Origin: Deltaproteobacteria bacterium
GTDB lineage: Bacteria; Myxococcota_A; UBA9160; UBA4427
Length of the DNA: 64,000 bases
Direction of reading: 5' to 3'
Assembly: GCA_029261855.1 (NCBI GenBank)
Contig: JAJDAN010000026.1
Location: 62,001-126,000 of the forward strand
Part shown: positions 26,616 through 34,605 of the stretch, in pieces
Numbering within the stretch: the first letter of the stretch is position 1
Layout of the letters: each line of letters begins with the position of its first letter
Notes under the pieces: model-generated
Seen by the model: only the letters and a program-made list of their open reading frames with translations
Told to the model about the DNA's origin: nothing
Databases searched by the model: none
Position numbers and translations under genes: made by a program

Positions 26616-27260
26616 TCAAGATCCCCGCACTTCCTCGAGAAGCCGCTCGAAGATCGGTCGAATCGTCTGTGCGGCCCGCGAGAGCGGGAGTTCGGGCGTA
26701 GTCTCGATCCAACGCGTTGCCGTCATGGTGACGGAGCCAATGAGTGTCGTAGAGACGCCGCGCGGGTCGAGGCCACCGAGCCGGCCCGCCCGCCCCGCAG
26801 TCTCCGCGAGTTCGGCCAGCCAGTCGCCGAACTCTTGGAAGACCTCGAACGACTCGTCACCGAGTTCCTCACGGATGCGGAACGGGATGCCATGCGTGCC
26901 GCGTGCGTAGATGCGCAGGAGATCCTGGTTGGCTTCGAAGCACGCGAACAGCGCATCAACCACCCCGAGCAGCCGCTCCGCAGGATCCTGGATGGCTTCC
27001 ACCTGGCTGCGGACGAGATCTCGCACGTGTCTGGCTGTAGTGCCGATTACATCCACGTAGAGTTCGTCCTTCCCCTTGAACAACCCATACAGCGTGGCCC
27101 GTGACAGCTCGGCGCGGGCAGCGATCTCGCTCATCTGGGCGGCGTGAAAGCCCTTCTCGGCGAACACGGCGGCGGCCGCAGCGATGGCGTCCCCCCGCCG
27201 GCGGGTCTGGTCGTCGATACGGCGACGTTCCTTGGGCGAAGAGTTCGTGCCGGTGGACAT
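26616..27260 (-). CDS. TetR family transcriptional regulator (TetR-1)
   Basis: A 214-residue repressor. The N-terminal helix-turn-helix is AAAVFAEKGFHAAQMSEIA to LSRATLYGLFKGKDELY. The ligand domain has DPAERLLGVVDALFACFE and DLLRIYARGTHGIPFRIR, shared almost word for word with the regulator at 31365. It is divergent from the DUF1329 gene, and the 110-base space between them holds a perfect palindromic operator, so autoregulation and control of DUF1329 are likely. The inducer is unknown; the hydrophobic pocket and neighbouring P450s suggest a lipid-like ligand. Confidence 0.92.
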   Translation of the reverse strand: MSTGTNSSPKERRRIDDQTRRRGDAIAAAAAVFAEKGFHAAQMSEIAARAELSRATLYGLFKGKDELYVDVIGTTARHVRDLVRSQVEAIQDPAERLLGVVDALFACFEANQDLLRIYARGTHGIPFRIREELGDESFEVFQEFGDWLAELAETAGRAGRLGGLDPRGVSTTLIGSVTMTATRWIETTPELPLSRAAQTIRPIFERLLEEVRGS

Positions 27261-27280
27261 CGTGTCAGCTCCGAAGTAGA

Positions 27281-27309
27281 CTCATGAGTCTGAATACCAG
27301 ACTCATGAG
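27281..27309. promoter_or_regulatory. Palindromic operator between TetR-1 and DUF1329 genes
   Basis: Perfect inverted arms CTCATGAGTCTG and CAGACTCATGAG are separated by AATAC, 29 bases in all. The left arm itself sits inside a smaller palindrome AGACTCATGAGTCT. This is the size and symmetry expected for a TetR dimer pair. Read on the minus strand the core GTCTGGTATTCAGA recurs at 31327-31340, ahead of the paralogous TetR gene. Confidence 0.75.
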
Positions 27310-27370
27310 GTTTCATATGAGTACTCGCGGGTCCGATTTCTCCCAGGCGTCCAAAGGAGAGGAGCACCCG

Positions 27371-28696
27371 ATGATCCGATCCCGATTGACCTGGATCGTA
27401 GCGTTCAGCGCCGCGGTGCTGCTGCTGTCCGGGATGCCGGCCGTCTCCCAGGAGGATGCAGGCGGAGCAGGCCCGACCTTCCAGGAAGGCGACGTGATCA
27501 CTTTCGAGAAGATCGACGCGCTGCGCCGGTACCTGCCGGAGGAGTTCTGGAACAACCGCGACTTCTTCTTCTACGAGGGGATGCAACTCGAGATCGGGCC
27601 CTTCTTCCGGGATTACGGCGAACCGGATGTCTACAAAGCCGCAACCAAGAAGAACTCTGGCACCGCGCGCATCGGGCCCGACGGCAGTCTGGAGAACTAC
27701 GTCTCGGGTCAACCCTTCCCGATCGAATCGATCGATTGCCTCGGCGACCCCCAGGCGGGCACCAAGATCATGTGGAACTTCGACTATGCCTGGGGGGGCG
27801 CGGGAGGTCAGGCGAGCTTCTACTACTCCTACTGGGACCGCGGCGAGGAGCTCCCCCTGTACTACGAGGGCACCTCCAAGACGGTGATGCTCTCGCACAG
27901 GGTGGAGCCTCAGTATGAGGCCACCCGTGGCGATGTCTTTCGCGGCGAGAAGCGGAAGGGAGCCTTCGGGATCGACGTAACTGCGCCTTTCGACGCCCGA
28001 GGCATCATGCTCATGAGCTACCGCTACAAGTCGGCCGACATGCCCCGAGCCGATGCCAAGAACGACGACACGTGGGTGTATGTCCCGACACTGCGTCGGG
28101 TGCGGCGGATATCGTCCGCACAGCGGACCGACTCGATCTCGGGCACAGACTTCACTTTCGACGACCTCCGGTCCTTCGCCGGCATCGTTCCCCAATACGA
28201 GTGGGAGTGCCTGGGCGAGATGGACCTGCTCGCGCCTTCCAACACCCGGGTGAAGGGCTACCCATACGACCGGGACCACAATTTCGGGCCCTACGGACTC
28301 TCCTTCGCCGACGACCGCTGGGAGATGCGCCATGTCATCAAGGTCCGCTTCCACCCGAAGAACGCGGATCATCCCTACAGCCGCAAGGATATCTACATCG
28401 ACAAGGAGGCCATGAACGCGCTCTACTCCTTCGCCTACGACCAGAAGTCAGAGCTCTGGAAGATCATCTGGCACAACAAGCGCTGGAGTGAGGAGGAGCT
28501 AACGGCGGACTACTACCCGGGATGGCAGGGCGTTCCAGAGCCGCGAGACCTGCGCATCGTGTCCGATATCATCACGAACGTTCAGACCGGAACCGGAAAC
28601 CGGATCGAGTTCTGGGACAACTACGGGACGCCGCTCAAGAGCAAGGGCAAGACCCGGCGATACATCGACGTGGGCCGCCTCACCAAGGGCCGCTGA
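27371..28696 (+). CDS. DUF1329 domain envelope protein
   Basis: A 441-residue protein with a signal peptide (basic start, WIVAFSAAVLLLSGMP, cleavage near AVSQE). DUF1329 proteins resemble LolA/LolB barrels and are often encoded beside DUF1302 proteins and RND/MMPL pumps in steroid or hydrocarbon clusters. Matching segments are DYGEPDVYKAATKKNSGTA, GTKIMWNFDYAW, DDTWVYVPTLRRVRRIS and FAYDQKSELWKIIWHNKRW. ATG 27371 follows GGAGAGGAGC. It is probably a periplasmic or outer-membrane carrier for a hydrophobic compound. It is divergent to TetR-1 and shares its operator. Confidence 0.88.
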   Translation: MIRSRLTWIVAFSAAVLLLSGMPAVSQEDAGGAGPTFQEGDVITFEKIDALRRYLPEEFWNNRDFFFYEGMQLEIGPFFRDYGEPDVYKAATKKNSGTARIGPDGSLENYVSGQPFPIESIDCLGDPQAGTKIMWNFDYAWGGAGGQASFYYSYWDRGEELPLYYEGTSKTVMLSHRVEPQYEATRGDVFRGEKRKGAFGIDVTAPFDARGIMLMSYRYKSADMPRADAKNDDTWVYVPTLRRVRRISSAQRTDSISGTDFTFDDLRSFAGIVPQYEWECLGEMDLLAPSNTRVKGYPYDRDHNFGPYGLSFADDRWEMRHVIKVRFHPKNADHPYSRKDIYIDKEAMNALYSFAYDQKSELWKIIWHNKRWSEEELTADYYPGWQGVPEPRDLRIVSDIITNVQTGTGNRIEFWDNYGTPLKSKGKTRRYIDVGRLTKGR

Positions 28697-28836
28697 CCGC
28701 TTGATAGCTGGTCGGAGCTCCGCACTGGGCCCATGAATCGGCACAGCAAACCAGTACTGGCTCGATCGAGCATGGGCGCGTTCAGCGGCGCCAGAGGCCC
28801 AGACGCGGCGAACCCTCGCCGGGCTCAGACGCTAGG

Positions 28837-29223
28837 CTGCTGACGGGTCTGCTTCTCACGGGTCCGGCGGCCGCGGAACCGCCTGCAGAGATCAGCTTCA
28901 CGCCAATTGGCGGAGTCGTGCCGGCGGTGCGCGAGTTGATGTTCGAGAACGACTCTACATCTCCGGCCCATGTCGAGCTCCTCGATTCTGTGCCGGAGCT
29001 CGTGTGGTGCACCGATCTGGCCGGCGTGACGGGCTACCGGCGCACGTTCCCGATGCCTCCTTGGGGCACACTCTATCGTCTGCTCGAGCCCGGCCTCTAC
29101 CGGATCGCGATCCACCAGAAGCTTGCCGAGGGAGGAGGTGACTCCTGGACGGCGCGCGTAGAAACCGTCGATGTGAGTAGGCGATGCGAGACAGCTAGGA
29201 CACGCGCTCGGCTGAGAGCATGA
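28837..29223 (+). CDS. Hypothetical secreted protein lacking a clear start codon (possibly frameshifted)
   Basis: The frame is open through 28837-29223 and encodes a secretion-signal-like LLTGLLLTGPAAAEPPAE followed by ISFTPIGGVVPAVREL, PELVWCTDLAG, TLYRLLEPGLYRIA and WTARVETVDV. No ATG, GTG or TTG precedes the signal in this frame; the first is the GTG at 28918, which would drop the signal. An ATG at 28733 opens the neighbouring frame and stops at 28841, so one frameshift would supply an N-terminus. Either a CTG start, a frameshift or decay explains this. The compact beta-rich C-terminal part is not recognised. Confidence 0.45.
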   Translation: MLTGLLLTGPAAAEPPAEISFTPIGGVVPAVRELMFENDSTSPAHVELLDSVPELVWCTDLAGVTGYRRTFPMPPWGTLYRLLEPGLYRIAIHQKLAEGGGDSWTARVETVDVSRRCETARTRARLRA

Positions 29224-30484
29224 GGCTCCGGGCACCTCTCAGCAGGAAGGAGTCTACGTACTCGACCTCCGACTCCAGTCGGTGCAGCCCGGAGACGCGT
29301 TTGAAGAGCTCCTCGAAGCCGACGCGTGCCTCCAGCCTTGCAAGCGACGCCCCGAGGCAGAAGTGGATGCCGAGACCGAATGCCACGTGGCCGCGTGTGT
29401 CGCGGTCGATGTCGAAGCGGTCGGCGTTCCGGAACTGGGCCTCGTCGCGATTGGCGGAGGCGAAGATCGGCAGCACGACCGCGCCCGCCGGAATCTTCGT
29501 TCCTGCCAGCTCGACGTCCTGGGTCGTCTCGCGAAATAGCATCTGCACGGGCCCGTCGTAGCGCAGCGACTCTTCGACGAAGGCGGGCACGAGCTTTGGA
29601 TCGGCCTGGACACGGGCGAACTGCTCGGGCTCAGCGAGCAGCGCCAGCATGCCGTTGCCCATCAGGTTGGTCGTCGTTTCGTTGCCGGCCACAAGGAGAA
29701 GAACCGCGAACATCAGCGTCTCCATTGGCGTCAGCGCAACCTCTCCCTCCTCGGCCGCGACCAACTGGCTGATCAGATCGTCCTTCGGGTCGCGCCTGCG
29801 ACGCTCGATCTGCTCCATGAAGTAGGCGTTGAATTCCTTGAAGGCCATCAGGAGCGCTGCGGGTTGCGTGCCGGATGCAGACCCCGTCGTGCCCTGGATG
29901 AGGGTGTCGGACCAACGCTTGAAGTCCTCGAATCGATCCGACTCGACACCCAGAAGCTCGGCAATCACCATGACGGGCAGCGGAATCGTGAAGTCTGCGA
30001 CCAGGTCGAACTCGTCCTTCTGGAGCATTCGATCGAGCGCCGCATTCGCGATCTCGCGAACCCGTGGTTCGAGCGCCGCGATGCGACGGGGCGTGAAGCC
30101 TCGGTTCACGATGTTGCGCAGTCGGCTGTGGTTCGGGGGGTCCGACGCGATGACCGATGGCGTCGTCATCATTTCGACAGGGTTGAAGCCGAGACCATCT
30201 GCCAGCTGGGCCAGTCCCTCCATGGCGCTGGCGTCGAGGGCCCTACCCGGGTCCATGTTCTGGATGCCGACGCTCATTCCCGACATCATCATTCGCTGCA
30301 TCGCTCGAGAAGAGAAGATCTCGGGCTGCTTGACGACTTGCTGGACATCTTCGTACCGCGACACGAGATGGAAACCCGGACCCTCGAGTCGGTAGACCGG
30401 CGCGTTCTCGCGCAGCTCTGCGTAGTGCGCATAGGGGTCGGATCGGGTCTCTGCCGAGAAGGGGTTGTACTGTACGGCGGTCAC
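29195..30484 (-). CDS. Cytochrome P450 (P450-1)
   Basis: A 429-residue soluble bacterial P450 starting at a GTG at 30484 preceded by GGAGG. The I-helix is LLLVAGNETTTN, the K-helix ExxR is VEESLR and the haem loop is FGLGIHFCLGASLAR with the Cys near residue 375. It resembles P450-2 at 33334 throughout (DPPNHSRLRNIVNRGFTPRRIA, PKDDLISQL). Such class I enzymes need a ferredoxin and reductase, neither of which is in the window. It follows TetR-2 by 16 bases on the same strand, so the two are probably co-transcribed. Confidence 0.95.
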   Translation of the reverse strand: MTAVQYNPFSAETRSDPYAHYAELRENAPVYRLEGPGFHLVSRYEDVQQVVKQPEIFSSRAMQRMMMSGMSVGIQNMDPGRALDASAMEGLAQLADGLGFNPVEMMTTPSVIASDPPNHSRLRNIVNRGFTPRRIAALEPRVREIANAALDRMLQKDEFDLVADFTIPLPVMVIAELLGVESDRFEDFKRWSDTLIQGTTGSASGTQPAALLMAFKEFNAYFMEQIERRRRDPKDDLISQLVAAEEGEVALTPMETLMFAVLLLVAGNETTTNLMGNGMLALLAEPEQFARVQADPKLVPAFVEESLRYDGPVQMLFRETTQDVELAGTKIPAGAVVLPIFASANRDEAQFRNADRFDIDRDTRGHVAFGLGIHFCLGASLARLEARVGFEELFKRVSGLHRLESEVEYVDSFLLRGARSLMLSAERVS

Positions 30485-30500
30485 GTTGCCTCCATTCGAT

Positions 30501-31163
30501 CTAGCTGATGTGGTCGACGACGGGTCGCGGACCACGGATCCCGAGCAACCGTCGGGTGATGTCCAGGACGTCGCGCTTGTGCGCCTCGAGCTGCTCCTGG
30601 CAGAGCAGGTCGTAGGGCAGCTCGCGGACGAAGGTTGGCAGGGCTGCGACGTAGAAGAGTGTCGAACCGGCTACCGTGCTCACGAAGTGAAGCGAGTCGG
30701 AGCGCAGCGGACGAAACACGCCAGAGCGCTCGCCCTCTTCGAAGATCATGTCGAGTAGGGTCAGGAAGGGCTGGGACTGAGCCTGGATCTCGTCGCGGAT
30801 CTTCGCGTCGGAACTGAGCGACTCGCGCAACGCAAGCCGTGCGGCGGTCGGGTGTCGCCCCATGTAGTCGACGAAGGCGCTCACGGCGGCTTCCACCCGA
30901 TCTGCCAGCGTCCCCTCTCGAATCAGGGGGGAGCGAAGCACCGCGAGCAGGCCGCCAAACAACTCGTCCAGGACCGACCGGTACAGCTGCCGCTTGTCCG
31001 TGAAGTGGTAGAGCACTGCGGAGCGCCCGATACCCACGTCCCGCCCCACATCATCGAGGCGGGTCGCATCGTACCCCCACTCGGCGAACCGGCGCGCCGC
31101 AGCTTTCAGGACCAGGCTGCGGGTTCGCTCGGCCCGGCCCTGGCGTCCTTCGATAGCAGGCAT
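30501..31163 (-). CDS. TetR family transcriptional regulator (TetR-2)
   Basis: A 220-residue regulator. The DNA-binding part is FAEWGYDATRLDDVGRDVG to GRSAVLYHFTDKRQLY. The ligand domain is unlike TetR-1 and TetR-3: GRHPTAARLALRESL, FLTLLDMIFEEGERSGVFRP. It is transcribed with P450-1 and divergent from TetR-3. The promoter region contains half-sites ATGAGTC that resemble the TetR-1 operator. It could be an oxidised-substrate sensor for the P450-1 gene. Confidence 0.9.
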   Translation of the reverse strand: MPAIEGRQGRAERTRSLVLKAAARRFAEWGYDATRLDDVGRDVGIGRSAVLYHFTDKRQLYRSVLDELFGGLLAVLRSPLIREGTLADRVEAAVSAFVDYMGRHPTAARLALRESLSSDAKIRDEIQAQSQPFLTLLDMIFEEGERSGVFRPLRSDSLHFVSTVAGSTLFYVAALPTFVRELPYDLLCQEQLEAHKRDVLDITRRLLGIRGPRPVVDHIS

Positions 31164-31170
31164 TGTGTTC

Positions 31171-31199
31171 AGTTAGCCTCTCACTGTCTTATGAGTCAA
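31171..31199 (-). promoter_or_regulatory. Candidate promoter for TetR-2/P450-1 operon
   Basis: On the minus strand TTGACT (31199-31194) and CTAACT (31176-31171) are spaced by 17 bases, a good -35 with a moderate -10. The predicted transcript start would fall within one or two bases of the ATG at 31163, so a leaderless mRNA is possible. The spacer contains ATAAGACAGTGAG, and the -35 overlaps ATGAGTC in the other direction. Confidence 0.4.
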
Positions 31200-31326
31200 C
31201 TGAGGCCGATCGCCGAACCGATTAAACGCGGAGACTATGGAGGAATATACAATGATTTCGAAAATCTATGAGATCTTCGACCGAGTCCGCAATCGCTGAC
31301 TTGAGAGACAGCAACGGAAATGTCTG

Positions 31327-31341
31327 GTCTGGTATTCAGAA
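31327..31341. promoter_or_regulatory. Operator core upstream of TetR-3, shared with the TetR-1 promoter
   Basis: GTCTGGTATTCAGAA matches 14 of 15 bases of the reverse complement of 27288-27302, including the asymmetric five-base centre. The outer arms are not conserved. It lies 24 bases before the TetR-3 ATG, a position where a bound repressor would block transcription or translation start. Confidence 0.65.
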
Positions 31342-31364
31342 CAACAATTCTGTATGGAAGAACA

Positions 31365-31994
31365 ATGGAATCTTTCCGAGCGCAGCGACGCCAACTCGAA
31401 CAGGACCAGCGGCGAGCGGACATCGTCCGCGTCGCCTCGACCATCTTCGGCGAGAAGGGCTACGACGGTGCACAGATCGCGGAGATCGCCAGCGCCGCCG
31501 AGGTCTCGTTGGCATCGGTGTACTCGCTCTTCCGGGGGAAGGAAGAGATCTACGAGGCCGCCATAAAGGGTGCGGCCGAATCGATCCGCGAGACCGTATT
31601 CGACAAGATCGAGCCGGTGCCGGATCCCGGCGAGCGGCTGCTCACGCTCGTGGACTCGCTGTTCGACTGCTTCGAGCAGAACCGCGACCTGCTGCGCATC
31701 TACACGCGCAGCACCGGCGGTCTCCCATGGCGGATGCGTAGCAGCATGGGCGACTCATCCGTCGCCATCTTCCAACACTTCACCGACTGGGTGACCGATC
31801 TCGCGCACGACGCGCAGAAGGCAGGCTACCTGAAGGGGCTCGACCTGGAGACCTTCGCGCTCACCGTGATCGGGGCAGTCACCACGACGGCCGCGTTCGC
31901 CATCGAGCGGGCGCCGGAGCGACCATTGACCGATGCTGCCCCCGCGGTGCGTGCGATCTGCAAACGAGCCCTGCTCGGCGAGGAGCGCGGATGA
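31365..31994 (+). CDS. TetR family transcriptional regulator (TetR-3, paralogue of TetR-1)
   Basis: A 209-residue regulator from ATG 31365; an in-frame ATG at 31320 would put the operator core inside the gene. The helix-turn-helix is IFGEKGYDGAQIAEIA to LASVYSLFRGKEEIY. The ligand-domain blocks DPGERLLTLVDSLFDCFE and DLLRIYTRSTGGLPWRMR correspond to TetR-1. It heads a six-gene plus-strand run ending with the RND pump, and its stop overlaps the hydrolase start (ATGA). Autoregulation through the core at 31327 is likely. Confidence 0.92.
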   Translation: MESFRAQRRQLEQDQRRADIVRVASTIFGEKGYDGAQIAEIASAAEVSLASVYSLFRGKEEIYEAAIKGAAESIRETVFDKIEPVPDPGERLLTLVDSLFDCFEQNRDLLRIYTRSTGGLPWRMRSSMGDSSVAIFQHFTDWVTDLAHDAQKAGYLKGLDLETFALTVIGAVTTTAAFAIERAPERPLTDAAPAVRAICKRALLGEERG

Positions 31995-33337
31995 TCGAGT
32001 GGGCCGAAGTTGCAGCGGGTCGTGATGGGCTGCGGATCCACCGCGTCGATGCCGAGGCCGGCGGAATTCCCGGATCCGCGTCTGGAGGCCTGCAGCTGCA
32101 GAACCCGCTGGAGCTGATTCTGGCTCGCTTCGACACACCGACCGTAAGGTGGCTTCGCGACGACTTTACGGGGACCGGTTCCGCGGTTGGCCTGAGTTCC
32201 TTCTCCGTTGCCTGCCATGTCATCTCGCTCCCGGACGCCCTGGTCGTCGTGGACTCCACGTATCGGACGACGGCGGGAGAGATCTTCCCTCGTGTCCTGG
32301 AGGAGATCTCGAGCCATGAAGGCCGGCAGCTCGCGGACCGACCGATCCAGGTCATCTACACCCACGCGCATTTCGACCACGCGGGCGGACAGGCTGCCGT
32401 CGAGGCGCTAGGCGAGTCGGTCGAGATCCTCGCTCATCCCTTCACCGCGAAGCTCGCGCCGCTGGTGAGTGCGCGAGAGTCCTTTCTTCGAACCCGTGCG
32501 CACTTCCTCCGCGACTGTGGCATCCACGCCGATCTCGACGAGCTGACCGACGGGATCCGTGCCCACTTTCTTCAACTGGCTGAGAAGGCCGGAGTGAGTC
32601 TCGCGAAAGCGCCATGGGGCAGCCTCGACGATGGTCCACCCCGGGTCGACCGCGCAGTCGAACCGGGTCGGGGTGCGATCCCGGTTGCCGACGGTCGCAT
32701 CGAGGTCCTCGAGTTCGCAGGCCACATCCCGGGACATCTCTGCGTTCGCGTCGACCAGCGGCACTTCGTGACCGGGGACATGTGGCTGCCGGCAACGACG
32801 TCGCTCGTGACCCCGGGAACGACCGCCGAGGCGGCGGGGATCGCAGCCGATGAGTGTGGCGTGCTGCGGTACCTGGAATCGAGCGAGCGTCTGCTCGAGC
32901 TCGATGTCGACGAGGACATCGCGTACCCGAGCCACGAGATCATCTACCGCAATCCGAAACGCATGGCGCTCCGGGACATCGAGCTACTGGCGGAGCGCAT
33001 CCCGCTCATCGAGGGAGTGCTCGACCAGCATCGCCAGGAACCGATGCGTGTCGTGGACCTCGCCTGGGGCGGGCGCGACCAGCTGCCGGTCTGGAAGGTC
33101 GAGGGAAGTGTCATGCGACTGGTGATCGCCCACGACGAAGCCGCGGCCTGGGTGCAGGATCTCGTGATCCTCGGCGACTTGCGCGAGGTCGAGCCCGAGC
33201 GGTTCGTCGCGACTGGCAGCCGAACGCTCTTCGCCCGCATCGAATCGGCGCTCGAACTGACCCGCGAGCGCCATGGAAATCTGGAATTTCGCAGCCGCGG
33301 GCGAGCCCAGCCCGAACTGGAAGGAGAATCGGCATGA
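31991..33337 (+). CDS. Metallo-beta-lactamase-fold hydrolase
   Basis: A 448-residue protein with the metal motif THAHFDHAGG near residue 123 (HxHxDH), a further His in GHIPGHLCVRV and an Asp in FVTGDMWLP, so both metal sites are likely occupied. The C-terminal third (EDIAYPSHEIIYRNPKRM) resembles the dimerisation region of larger esterase- or sulfatase-like members. It lies between TetR-3 and P450-2 with overlaps at both ends. Likely chemistry is hydrolysis of an ester, lactone or sulfate made from the P450 substrate; the bond is not known. Confidence 0.85.
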   Translation: MIEWAEVAAGRDGLRIHRVDAEAGGIPGSASGGLQLQNPLELILARFDTPTVRWLRDDFTGTGSAVGLSSFSVACHVISLPDALVVVDSTYRTTAGEIFPRVLEEISSHEGRQLADRPIQVIYTHAHFDHAGGQAAVEALGESVEILAHPFTAKLAPLVSARESFLRTRAHFLRDCGIHADLDELTDGIRAHFLQLAEKAGVSLAKAPWGSLDDGPPRVDRAVEPGRGAIPVADGRIEVLEFAGHIPGHLCVRVDQRHFVTGDMWLPATTSLVTPGTTAEAAGIAADECGVLRYLESSERLLELDVDEDIAYPSHEIIYRNPKRMALRDIELLAERIPLIEGVLDQHRQEPMRVVDLAWGGRDQLPVWKVEGSVMRLVIAHDEAAAWVQDLVILGDLREVEPERFVATGSRTLFARIESALELTRERHGNLEFRSRGRAQPELEGESA

Positions 33338-34605
33338 CCGTATCAGTAGATCAAGCGACCAATGTCAGGACAGGGCCGCCCAGTGCCGCCGATTTCAACC
33401 TGCTCTCACCGGAGTTTCGAGAGAACCCCTACCCGTTCTACGCCGCGATGCGGCGAGAGTCTCCGATCCACCCGCTGGCTCCAGGCGCCCCGCTCTACGC
33501 GATCACCCGCTATGCCGACGTGATCCACATTCTTCACCACCCGGAGCTCTTCTCGTCTCGTGCGCTGCAGGTGGCGCTACAGGGTGGCGGAATCGGCATC
33601 GGGCCGAACAGCGGTGCGCTCGCCGGACACCGACTTCTCAGCTCGCCGATGATGATTGCGACCGATCCGCCGGACCACGGCCGCCTGCGGCGCCTGGTCA
33701 ATCGAGGCTTCACGCCACGTCGCATTGCGAGCCTCGAGCCGCGCATCCGGGAGATCGCGAATCAATGCCTCGACGACGCGATCGAGGGCGGGGAGCTCGA
33801 GCTCGTGCGCGGGCTCTCGATCCCGCTGCCGGTGAAGGTGATCGCCGAGATGCTCGGCGTCGAGCGTGATCAGGTCGACCAATTCAAGGCGTGGTCCGAC
33901 GCGTTCGTCGTGGGTCTCTCCGGAGCGACGGGCCAATACGAACCGGAGGACGTGCGCAAGGCAGCGGACGAGATGGCGGACTACTTCGAAGGCTTCGCTG
34001 CGGAGCGACGCGCCAATCCGAAGGACGATCTGATCAGCGTGCTCACCCAGGCTGAGGAGGGCGATGCGCTCTCCACCGGCGAGCTGATGTCCTTCATCGC
34101 GCTCCTCCTGATTGCCGGGAACGAAACGACCACGAATCTGATCGGAAATGGAGTCAAGGCGCTGCTTGCCCACCCGGATCAGCTCGGGCGCGTTCTCGCA
34201 GACCCGAGTCTCGTTCCAGCGCTGGTGGAAGAGGTCCTGCGCTACGACTCGCCGATCCAGGCGCTGCCGCGCTCGAACACGAATGCAGTCGAGTTGCCCA
34301 GCGGAATCGTCCCCGAGAATTCTACCCTGCTGGTGTTCTACGCCGCGGCGAACCACGACGAGGAGAAGTTCCCCGACGCGGAGAGCTTCGACATCGACCG
34401 CGCGACCGGCGACCACGTCGCGTTCAGTCACGGCATCCATTTCTGTCTGGGTGCTTCGCTCTCGCGACTCGAGGCCCGCGTTGCGTTCGAGACGCTCTTC
34501 TCGCGCTGCCGAGAGCTGGAGCTGGCCGCGGATTCCATTCCCATGGTCGACTCGGCGGTGTTGAGGGGTCCCAAGTCCCTGCCGCTGCGAATCGGAGCCG
34601 CATGA
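33334..34605 (+). CDS. Cytochrome P450 (P450-2)
   Basis: A 423-residue class I P450, paralogous to P450-1. Features are the I-helix LLLIAGNETTTN, K-helix VEEVLRYDSPIQ and the haem loop FSHGIHFCLGASLSR with Cys near residue 371; the first haem-loop Gly is replaced by His (FSHG). The ribosome site AAGGAGAA precedes ATG 33334. It overlaps the hydrolase upstream and the transglutaminase-like gene downstream by four bases each. No redox partner gene is in the window. Confidence 0.95.
   Translation: MTVSVDQATNVRTGPPSAADFNLLSPEFRENPYPFYAAMRRESPIHPLAPGAPLYAITRYADVIHILHHPELFSSRALQVALQGGGIGIGPNSGALAGHRLLSSPMMIATDPPDHGRLRRLVNRGFTPRRIASLEPRIREIANQCLDDAIEGGELELVRGLSIPLPVKVIAEMLGVERDQVDQFKAWSDAFVVGLSGATGQYEPEDVRKAADEMADYFEGFAAERRANPKDDLISVLTQAEEGDALSTGELMSFIALLLIAGNETTTNLIGNGVKALLAHPDQLGRVLADPSLVPALVEEVLRYDSPIQALPRSNTNAVELPSGIVPENSTLLVFYAAANHDEEKFPDAESFDIDRATGDHVAFSHGIHFCLGASLSRLEARVAFETLFSRCRELELAADSIPMVDSAVLRGPKSLPLRIGAA

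Noticed and set aside
31191-31271. Small open frame starting ATGAGTCAACTG
   Set aside because: 26 codons, no ribosome site, and it overlaps the promoter of TetR-2.
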